A DNA stretch of 46,634 bases from positions 1 through 46,634 of the IMG/VR virus record IMGVR_UViG_3300010373_000064. One strand, written 5' to 3'. Position 1 is the first letter of the stretch. Each line of letters opens with the position of its first letter. This DNA is from a virus. Shown piece after piece: positions 41,948 through 46,634 of this stretch. The notes below the pieces were generated by a model. The model worked only from the letters and a program-made list of their open reading frames with translations, made no database searches and was not told where the DNA came from. The position numbers were made by a program, and so were the translations under genes.

Positions 41948-42236
41948 CGACCACCCTCCCGAGCACGTCCTCTTCGGTGACGAGGGTGAGCTTCTCCGAG
42001 TCCATGCCGATGTTGGACCCTGCGGTGCGGAGAAAGATCACCTTGTCGCCGACCTTGGACTGCGGTGGCCAGAGCACTCCGTTGAAGTCGCGGCGACCGG
42101 GGCCGACGGCGAGGACTTCAGCGACGTAAGTTTGCTTGTTGGCGATGCCGTCGGGAAGCATGATGCCTCCCTCGGTGCGGGTGGAGTCGGCTAGTCTTTT
42201 GACTAGCAAACGGTTCTGATAGGGTTCGACGTTCAT
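41934..42236 (-). CDS. GroES-like co-chaperonin
   Basis: A 100-residue Cpn10 homologue, about the normal length. NVEPYQNRLLVKRLADSTRTEGGIMLPD holds the mobile loop with a GGIML motif that docks on GroEL; AEVLAVGPG and VGDKVIFLRTAGSNI are the conserved core strands. ATG overlaps the upstream stop (ATGA). It would redirect the host GroEL to phage proteins, as T4 gp31 and related phage co-chaperonins do. Its place among recombination genes is unusual. Confidence 0.9.
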   Translation of the reverse strand: MNVEPYQNRLLVKRLADSTRTEGGIMLPDGIANKQTYVAEVLAVGPGRRDFNGVLWPPQSKVGDKVIFLRTAGSNIGMDSEKLTLVTEEDVLGRVVDAQP

Positions 42237-42481
42237 TGCAATCCTCGAGGGAGGCCAGGAAGTTCTGGCTCGATGGGCATGACGGTGACCTTCACCGGGG
42301 AAAAGGTCATGTGAATGTGGTCGCCGGGCTGGATGAACTGCCAGAGTTGGGCAGGGAACGTCAGCTTCATCAGGCCGGAGTCGTCAGTCAACGTGAGCGA
42401 GCGCCCTCCGACGAGACCCTTGCACTCCATTTCAAGGATCACTGGGGCGCCGCTGAACTTGACGGCGACCGAGTTGGTCAT
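42233..42481 (-). CDS. Hypothetical protein, 82 aa
   Basis: Starts MTNSVAVKFSGAPVILEME at ATG 42481. A strand-rich small domain (AKLTFPAQLWQFIQPGDHIHMTF-like) with a Pro-rich end. The block SGAPVILEMECKGLVG and a PGDHI turn look like a compact beta-barrel. No family recognised. Confidence 0.6.
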   Translation of the reverse strand: MTNSVAVKFSGAPVILEMECKGLVGGRSLTLTDDSGLMKLTFPAQLWQFIQPGDHIHMTFSPVKVTVMPIEPELPGLPRGLQ

Positions 42482-42485
42482 GCTG

Positions 42486-42839
42486 TCATCCGACACTGGT
42501 GTTCTCCTGGGCGGCGACAGCCTTCTTGGCTTCTTCGACCGCCTCGTTGTAGCCGACGTCCTTGGCTTCGGTGGCGATCTTGGTGAGGAAGACGTCCATC
42601 TCCTCGTCGGTGTACCGGCGGAACGAGCCGAGGCGAATGCCGGCCAGCGGGAACGAGCGGACTTCCTGCTTCGCCATGTCGAAGGCTTCGAGGAAGAACT
42701 GCACTTCCTTGTGCCAGGGGGTTGAGCCCCATTGCACTGACCGGGCGATGACGACACGCTGGGCTGTCGCCTGCTTGTAGTTGGTGAACTCGAACGTGTA
42801 GGCCACGCCCGGTTGGATCGAATGGATGTAGTCGCTCAT
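42486..42839 (-). CDS. WYL-like small protein
   Basis: 117 residues from ATG 42839 (ATGA with the upstream stop). YTFEFTNYKQATAQRVVIARSVQWGSTPWHKEVQFFLEAFDMAKQEVRSFPLAGI resembles the conserved 'YTNWRGE...WFGSTEWHPEPQW-L-AFD' block of WYL-like phage domains. A helical charged C-terminus follows. Function unknown; WYL domains often sense ligands. Confidence 0.6.
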   Translation of the reverse strand: MSDYIHSIQPGVAYTFEFTNYKQATAQRVVIARSVQWGSTPWHKEVQFFLEAFDMAKQEVRSFPLAGIRLGSFRRYTDEEMDVFLTKIATEAKDVGYNEAVEEAKKAVAAQENTSVG

Positions 42840-43813
42840 CTCTCCTCCAATGGATTCCACTGCCGAACTTCGAACCTCGTTTCAAGAAAGTTTTGCCGAA
42901 CAATCTTGTCGTGGGAACACACGTCCCTGAAGGGACAGCCACCGTATTTGTGGCATGACTTGTCGTTCATGGGCCAGTGCCCGCGTTCGGAATAACGCAG
43001 GGCCAGGCTGGTCCAGTCCTCGAAATCTTCCATCCACTCTTCGAGCTGCGACTCGGTGCGGGTGGTGATCGCCCGGCCGAAGACAGTCGAGCCGACGAGG
43101 ATTTGCGCGGCGTCGATGATGACGCCTTGGACAGGCGTGTTGAAGAGAACCTTCGATGCCAAACTGTAGCCAGACATCTGGTTGTCGGGGTTGAACTGCG
43201 TGAAGTAATAGGCGCCGAGCGAACCGCCGGTAGTCTTCTGATCCATGACGAAGCGGTCGCCATTGAACTCCACGAGCCGGTCGAGGTGGCCGCAATAGAG
43301 TAGCTCGACCCCGTTCAACTGAACGTCGGTCGGCATCTTGAAGCTGAGTTCGACTGCGGGCTGGCCGTTGTCGAGGTAAACGATCTTGGTCGTCGTCTCC
43401 TCGTCCAGGCGGTACGTCTCGAAGTACCAGATCAGAGACCTGATAAGAGTTTGCCGAGTCTTCTTATCATGGTCGTCGGCCATTGTGGCGGAGTCGATCA
43501 TGGCTTGCCGAACCACTTCACGAACCGCTTCCTCGTAAGAGGCGCCGGCCGCCCGGTACTTGTAGTACCGCTCCATCCCCTTGGCGTAATGCCCGCCGAA
43601 CTCAAGGTGGATGCTCTCGCCCTTCGGACGGTAGCCGAGGACATAAGTCAGATAGTATTTGCGGGGACATTCCTTCAGCGTGCCGAGCGTCGAGCTGTCC
43701 CAGGCGAATTGAAATTGAGTGCCTTCCACGAAAGGCGACGGGGCGGGCTGAGACTTTAGCTTAATAGCATTAATGGCCTCAGCCTCATTGACTAGCGTGA
43801 TCGCGTCCATCAC
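42836..43813 (-). CDS. Cas4/RecB-like PD-(D/E)XK exonuclease with Fe-S cysteines
   Basis: 325 residues from GTG 43813 (ATG 43810 also possible). The block TLGTLKECPRKYYLTYVLGY and GHLDRLVEFNGDRFVMDQKTTGG carry the nuclease D and D-x-K residues. CHKYGGCPFRDVC near the end, with the N-terminal CPRKYYL, gives four cysteines for a 4Fe-4S cluster, as in Cas4 and AddB. It lies among the Sak4-like ATPase and GroES genes, and likely generates 3' ends for recombination. Confidence 0.85.
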   Translation of the reverse strand: MMDAITLVNEAEAINAIKLKSQPAPSPFVEGTQFQFAWDSSTLGTLKECPRKYYLTYVLGYRPKGESIHLEFGGHYAKGMERYYKYRAAGASYEEAVREVVRQAMIDSATMADDHDKKTRQTLIRSLIWYFETYRLDEETTTKIVYLDNGQPAVELSFKMPTDVQLNGVELLYCGHLDRLVEFNGDRFVMDQKTTGGSLGAYYFTQFNPDNQMSGYSLASKVLFNTPVQGVIIDAAQILVGSTVFGRAITTRTESQLEEWMEDFEDWTSLALRYSERGHWPMNDKSCHKYGGCPFRDVCSHDKIVRQNFLETRFEVRQWNPLEER

Positions 43814-44052
43814 AGCAAGTCCAGGTTGATGTCGGGAGAGGGTTCTTCGGCTGCCCCGATCAGGTCAAGGGCGAGCCCGGCGGTGTCCGCCTTCTTCGTC
43901 TTCTTTTCCCTGACGGGCTTGATGCCTGCGGCGAAGAGTTCGCGGGCGCCCCGGTACTTCTCGACTATGCGGTCGAGGTCGCCTTTGGTTAAGTCGAGTG
44001 GGTCTCGACCAAACAGTTCGGAAATGGGAAGTTCTTCGACGTCATCGGTCAT
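43810..44052 (-). CDS. Small protein with a C-terminal INLDLL motif
   Basis: 80 residues starting MTDDVEELPISELFGRDPLDLTKGDLDRIVEKYRGARELF, helical. A basic stretch (REKKTKKAD) then LALDLIGAAEEPSPDINLDLL end the protein. INLDLL recurs in two other proteins, and ALDLIG recalls the NLDLIG of the protein at 3754. ATG overlaps the upstream stop (ATGA). Confidence 0.7.
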   Translation of the reverse strand: MTDDVEELPISELFGRDPLDLTKGDLDRIVEKYRGARELFAAGIKPVREKKTKKADTAGLALDLIGAAEEPSPDINLDLL

Positions 44053-44240
44053 TCAGCTTTCGCCTCCTCTTCCATCTCAGTTACCCGTTCGTTCAACTTC
44101 TGAACGTGGGCGCGGACGATCCTACGGATCGCGACCTGCGGGCCGATGGAGTCGTACACGGCCTGCATGACATGGTAGTCTGACTCGTACAAGTTGAGAG
44201 TCACACGAACCAACGGTTCAACTTCTTTCTTACCGGCCAT
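44049..44240 (-). CDS. Possible ribbon-helix-helix protein
   Basis: 63 residues: MAGKKEVEPLVRVTLNLYESDYHVMQAVYDSIGPQVAIRRIVRAHVQKLNE. A short strand (VRVTLNL) followed by two helices is the ribbon-helix-helix layout of small DNA-binding regulators. This is a fold guess; binding site unknown. Confidence 0.55.
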   Translation of the reverse strand: MAGKKEVEPLVRVTLNLYESDYHVMQAVYDSIGPQVAIRRIVRAHVQKLNERVTEMEEEAKAE

Positions 44241-44412
44241 GCTCGCTTTCAGCCTTTAATTGGTCGCGGACAAGCCGCTCCTCTTGATCGAGGCAGTCAC
44301 AGACCAGCTCGCGGCAGGCGGGGTCTTGGAACAGACCTTTGTTGATCTGTGCCCTAATCCCCTCCATCCGCCTCAGCTTGTCCGACAGTTCCCGTTGACG
44401 TTCCTGGTTCAT
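44230..44412 (-). CDS. Small helical protein, 60 aa
   Basis: Starts MNQERQRELSDKLRRMEGIRAQ, AAGGA eight bases before ATG 44412. A helical, charged protein with CRELVCDCLDQEERLVRD near the end (three cysteines). The C-terminus overlaps the next gene by 11 nt. Function unknown. Confidence 0.55.
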   Translation of the reverse strand: MNQERQRELSDKLRRMEGIRAQINKGLFQDPACRELVCDCLDQEERLVRDQLKAESEHGR

Positions 44413-44611
44413 GGAGCGCATCCTTGCGTACGATCCAAAGTTGATTGGGGACGGTCGGAGAGGGGACAAAGGAGAGAATGTCCAGGTCCGGGTCTTGCGC
44501 CTTCTTGCGCTCCCGGTATAGCCGTTGGCGTAACTCTTCCACGTCGCAGTCTTCAGCTTCGACCACGAGGCCACGGTCTTGCGACAAGGCTTGGTAGAGT
44601 AATTCCAACAA
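44354..44611 (-). CDS. Hypothetical protein, ~85 aa
   Basis: Start TTG 44611 was chosen for GGGGA six bases upstream; the frame is open to ATG 44716, but that part is Pro-rich and begins at the predicted transcription start. RQRLYRERKKAQDPDLDILSFVPSPTVPNQLWIVRK resembles a small phage protein type I have seen near early regulators. Overlaps the next gene by 59 nt. Confidence 0.5.
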   Translation of the reverse strand: MLELLYQALSQDRGLVVEAEDCDVEELRQRLYRERKKAQDPDLDILSFVPSPTVPNQLWIVRKDALHEPGTSTGTVGQAEADGGD

Positions 44612-44722
44612 TGGCGTTCCCCGACTTGACTGCGCCGGCCACCCTGCCTCCACATGGGGGGACGGAGGACAGGGTGGCTCGACGCTACTCGCGGGGGCTG
44701 ATTGGGCCGCGAGCATCCGAGT

Positions 44723-44751
44723 AGCCTAGCACATTGCGTGCTGACTTTCAA
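44723..44751 (-). promoter_or_regulatory. Leftward sigma70-like promoter
   Basis: On the minus strand TTGAAA (44751-44746) and TAGGCT (44728-44723) are 17 bases apart in a non-coding gap. Transcription would start near 44716 and serve the replication/recombination genes. The spacer carries CAATGTGC, which is also an arm of the inverted repeat at 7034-7071. Confidence 0.5.
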
Positions 44752-44773
44752 TAGGGTCGCCGCAGTCATCCAC

Positions 44774-44814
44774 ATGTATGTATGCCCGGGGAATACGTAT
44801 GCATGAGGATTACG
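44774..44814. repeat. Dispersed palindromic repeat, copy B
   Basis: GTATGCCCGGGGAATAC core flanked by CATGTAT and GTATGCATG, just upstream of the leftward promoter. Matches copy C's reversed core at 16 of 17 bases. Contains imperfect inverted symmetry centred on CCCGGGG. Confidence 0.65.
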
Positions 44815-45004
44815 CTTCCGGGTGGTGCGGACCGTAGACTGCACGAGTAGAGTATGGTCCGGTGCGGAAGTATTCGTTTCCTCCGTGGATGATGGACGGG
44901 ACTGACGAGCCGAACTGGCGCATCTGGTAGGCTTGGACCGGCGTAAGGTTAAGGACGTGGTTCTGGAACCACTTCCGGAGTTCTGGCGGGAGCGAGTCGT
45001 ACAT
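44810..45004 (-). CDS. Hypothetical protein, 64 aa
   Basis: ATG 45004 gives MYDSLPPELRKWFQNHVLNLTPVQAYQMRQF...; GGGAG lies 12 bases upstream. A longer ATG at 45151 exists, but its extra residues shadow the upstream gene. A helical, aromatic-rich protein. Function unknown. Confidence 0.55.
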   Translation of the reverse strand: MYDSLPPELRKWFQNHVLNLTPVQAYQMRQFGSSVPSIIHGGNEYFRTGPYSTRAVYGPHHPEA

Positions 45005-45059
45005 TCGGTAACGACGCTCCCGCTCTGCCTGTTCAAGCGGCTGACCATCGCCGGCGTTG

Positions 45060-45272
45060 TTAGTATTCGGCGACGTTATCGTAGTAGAAGGACTCGAGCC
45101 AGTCCATCGTCTTCTTCGGAACCTCGATGTCCGCATAGCAGTTGTTTCCAATAGGCTTGCTGACGCGACCGACGGTTACGTTGCCGCCTTTGTCGACGTA
45201 GTACTCGACGTTGCAGGGGATCGGAGTCTCTGACTCGACCAGCTCGATGGGGACGGTTGCGTCTACTCTCAT
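45060..45272 (-). CDS. Hypothetical protein, 70 aa
   Basis: Starts MRVDATVPIELVESETPIPCNVEYYVDKGGNVTVGRVSKPIG; ATG overlaps the upstream stop (ATGA). Beta-rich small domain with two cysteines. No family recognised. Confidence 0.6.
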   Translation of the reverse strand: MRVDATVPIELVESETPIPCNVEYYVDKGGNVTVGRVSKPIGNNCYADIEVPKKTMDWLESFYYDNVAEY

Positions 45273-45481
45273 TTGACCAACTCGTATTTGATGAGTCGCA
45301 GATTGAAGCGTTCGCCCTTTATCTGGAACTCGAGGTTGTCGATGTTGGAGTCAAGCTGGGTCCGTTCGCCGAACGTGACTTTATCAAACTCCAGTTGCAG
45401 CGCGGTGCCGCACACTCCAAGGATTGCCTTGTCCTGTGGGGTGAGCGGCACTCGCCGGGCGGGTTTTTGAGGCTGTCTCAT
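45269..45481 (-). CDS. Hypothetical protein, 70 aa
   Basis: Starts MRQPQKPARRVPLTPQDKAILGVCG; ATG 45481 overlaps the upstream stop (ATGA). Basic N-terminus, then helix and strands (LQLEFDKVTFGERTQLDSNIDNLEFQIKGERFNL). Function unknown. Confidence 0.6.
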   Translation of the reverse strand: MRQPQKPARRVPLTPQDKAILGVCGTALQLEFDKVTFGERTQLDSNIDNLEFQIKGERFNLRLIKYELVK

Positions 45482-45726
45482 AGAAGCAGGTCCAGGTTGA
45501 TAGGAGTATTGTCGACGACCTTCGGCCTTGGTTCGACCCGCTCGACCGGACGGAAGAGGCGCTCCCGCATAAGCCAGTGGGAACGCATCTTCGCCAACAT
45601 TCCGTTGACTACCATCACGTCGAAGTTGCTCGAAGGGTTGAAGCCCTCGAGAACGATCTTCTCCTCGGCGGGCTTCAGGTCGATGGTCACAGCGTCAGAC
45701 GGTTTAGGGTCCTTGAACGGGGTCAA
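45478..45726 (-). CDS. Small protein with a C-terminal INLDLL motif
   Basis: 82 residues from TTG 45726 (GGAGG nine bases upstream). Residues 8-45 have strand-like blocks (DAVTIDLKPAEEKIVLEG), then a helix (VMVVNGMLAKMRSHWLMRERLF). The protein ends NTPINLDLLL, the same motif as in the proteins at 3754 and 43810. Body not recognised. Confidence 0.65.
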   Translation of the reverse strand: MTPFKDPKPSDAVTIDLKPAEEKIVLEGFNPSSNFDVMVVNGMLAKMRSHWLMRERLFRPVERVEPRPKVVDNTPINLDLLL

Positions 45727-45982
45727 TCTCCTTCACCTCCACAATGGCGGGCGCCGCAGTCTTCTTTCTGAAGACCACGACTTTGTTCCGCTCGATGGTG
45801 ACGACTAGGTCGTCGTACTTGGTTGAGCCTAAGTCGCGGATTTCGTCGCGTTTTGCGTAGAAGCGCATCCTTAGGTTGGTGGCGTGACGAGGCATTGTGC
45901 AGACCACCTCGACCCCGATTTCCGAGGCCAAGGCTTGGTCCGCCAACTCCAACACGTTACCGTATGGGTTAGGTCTACTCAT
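45704..45982 (-). CDS. Hypothetical protein, 92 aa
   Basis: Starts MSRPNPYGNVLELADQALASEIG; ATG 45982 overlaps the AAA+ gene by eight bases. Later MRFYAKRDEIRDLGSTKYDDLVVTIERNKVVVFRKK is alpha/beta. It is made directly after the AAA+ ATPase, so it could be an adaptor for it (inference). Confidence 0.6.
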   Translation of the reverse strand: MSRPNPYGNVLELADQALASEIGVEVVCTMPRHATNLRMRFYAKRDEIRDLGSTKYDDLVVTIERNKVVVFRKKTAAPAIVEVKEIDPVQGP

Positions 45983-46634
45983 TTTCCTTCTCTAGGTCTT
46001 TGGCGAACTTCTCCATGAACTCTTCCTGGGCGTAGGGATGCTCCAGGTCTTTGTTTTCAAGGAAAAGATCGTTGACGGCCTTGATGACGTCGGTCACAAG
46101 CACGCCCTTCGGTGGCTCGCCTGACTTCTTATCGCGGGCGAAGGCGAGACGGGTCGCCCGCTGAGGGATGGATACCAGCATCGCGCCTGAGACGATGTCT
46201 TCGAGGAGGAAATGGCGGGCGAGGCCCAGCTTGATTTCCCTCTTCTCGAAGTTTGCAGTGATTGACTTCGCCTCGGCGATGATGTGGTTCGGGTCGTAGA
46301 ACGCCTCGAGCGCCGCAAAGGCGAGCTGGTCGACGGGCTCTCCTGCGAAGACGTGCGCGAACGACCGAGTAAGGATGGTCTCGGCCGCCTCCTTGGTCGG
46401 ACGCTTGACCTTGATCTTGAAGTCGCAGCGACCGTCCCGCAGGAGCGCGTTGTCGATGACGCCCTCGCGGTTCGTGGCGAGGAGTATGAAGGCGCCCGAC
46501 TCTCTGATCCCGTCCATTTCGGCCAGGAACGTGGAGACTTGCGACTCCTCCCAGGGAGTAACCCGACGAACACGGCCGGTCCGGTCAGGGAAAAGGACTT
46601 CCGCCTCGACGATGAAGACCAGGAGCGGATGGCC
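45975..46634 (-). CDS. AAA+ ATPase, C-terminal part (joins to 1-960)
   Basis: 220 codons running in from the window edge. The first 11 codons repeat the Walker B segment at 1-33 but read FIVEA instead of FIDEA, changing the metal-binding aspartate. After that come PWEESQVSTFLAEMDG, sensor 1 FILLATNREG and an arginine-finger-type LRDGRCDFKIKV, then a helical lid and C-terminal small domain. Continuous with 1-960 across the circle join; the Val is probably an end-of-contig base error. Confidence 0.85.
   Translation of the reverse strand, partial: GHPLLVFIVEAEVLFPDRTGRVRRVTPWEESQVSTFLAEMDGIRESGAFILLATNREGVIDNALLRDGRCDFKIKVKRPTKEAAETILTRSFAHVFAGEPVDQLAFAALEAFYDPNHIIAEAKSITANFEKREIKLGLARHFLLEDIVSGAMLVSIPQRATRLAFARDKKSGEPPKGVLVTDVIKAVNDLFLENKDLEHPYAQEEFMEKFAKDLEKENE

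Noticed and set aside
1-46634. tRNA genes, CRISPR arrays, insertion sequences, integrase
   Set aside because: No cloverleaf-like segment, regular repeat-spacer array, transposase or integrase motif noticed by eye.

Overview
The window is an essentially complete genome of a tailed phage with a short-tailed (podovirus) gene set. It is GC-rich and tightly packed, and most neighbouring genes overlap by 1-14 nt (ATGA, GTGA or TGATG junctions). The first 33 and last 33 bases are the same sequence apart from one base. Both copies lie in one AAA+ ATPase gene and keep its frame, so the molecule is probably circular or circularly permuted, with about 46,601 unique bases cut inside that gene. The host is probably Gram-negative: there is a lipoprotein in the lysis cassette, an M15 peptidase endolysin, and a second M15-like domain in a virion protein. 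The exact host cannot be read from the sequence. I see no integrase, CI-like repressor, phage RNA polymerase, tRNA, CRISPR array or reverse transcriptase, so a virulent phage using host RNA polymerase is the simplest reading.

There are two divergent arms. From a non-coding region at about 5,658-6,205, genes run leftward through position 1, around the circle, and down to 34,707 (replication, recombination, nucleotide and regulatory genes, plus many small unknowns). Genes run rightward from 6,206 to 34,710 (packaging, head, tail, internal virion proteins, lysis). The arms meet head-on with their stop codons overlapping at 34,707-34,710. The 5.7-6.2 kb region has paired 16-bp iterons in opposite orientation flanking a hairpin and an AT-rich tract, which looks like a replication origin.

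Rightward arm: an isolated 188-aa gene with its own terminator; a regulatory gap with an inverted repeat; TerS, TerL, two tiny genes, portal, scaffold, major capsid protein and a Bbp16-like cement protein (a head module resembling Bordetella phage BPP-1); a block of small structural or secreted proteins and a putative adhesin; a capsid-staple-like protein; tail tubular proteins A and B; a GNAT-like gp13-type protein; internal virion proteins, including a 729-aa protein with an M15-like domain and an 1837-aa protein with a ParB-like patch; a T7-gp17-type fibre N-terminus; then endolysin, holin, lipoprotein and a small helical protein.

Leftward arm: a DUF3987-like ATPase; a family A DNA polymerase split in two, with a uracil-DNA-glycosylase/exonuclease N-terminal protein and a nucleoside deoxyribosyltransferase-like gene lying exactly in the split; a ParB-methyltransferase fusion; a Sak4-like RecA ATPase with a possible ssDNA-binding partner; a GroES homologue; a Cas4/RecB-like nuclease; a UvrD-like helicase; an AAA+ ATPase; and about 20 small genes. 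Several of the small proteins carry C-terminal motifs that look like replisome docking peptides: NLDLL resembles a sliding-clamp motif and DDEIPF matches the SSB tail. A dispersed palindromic repeat occurs four times, once inside an open reading frame.
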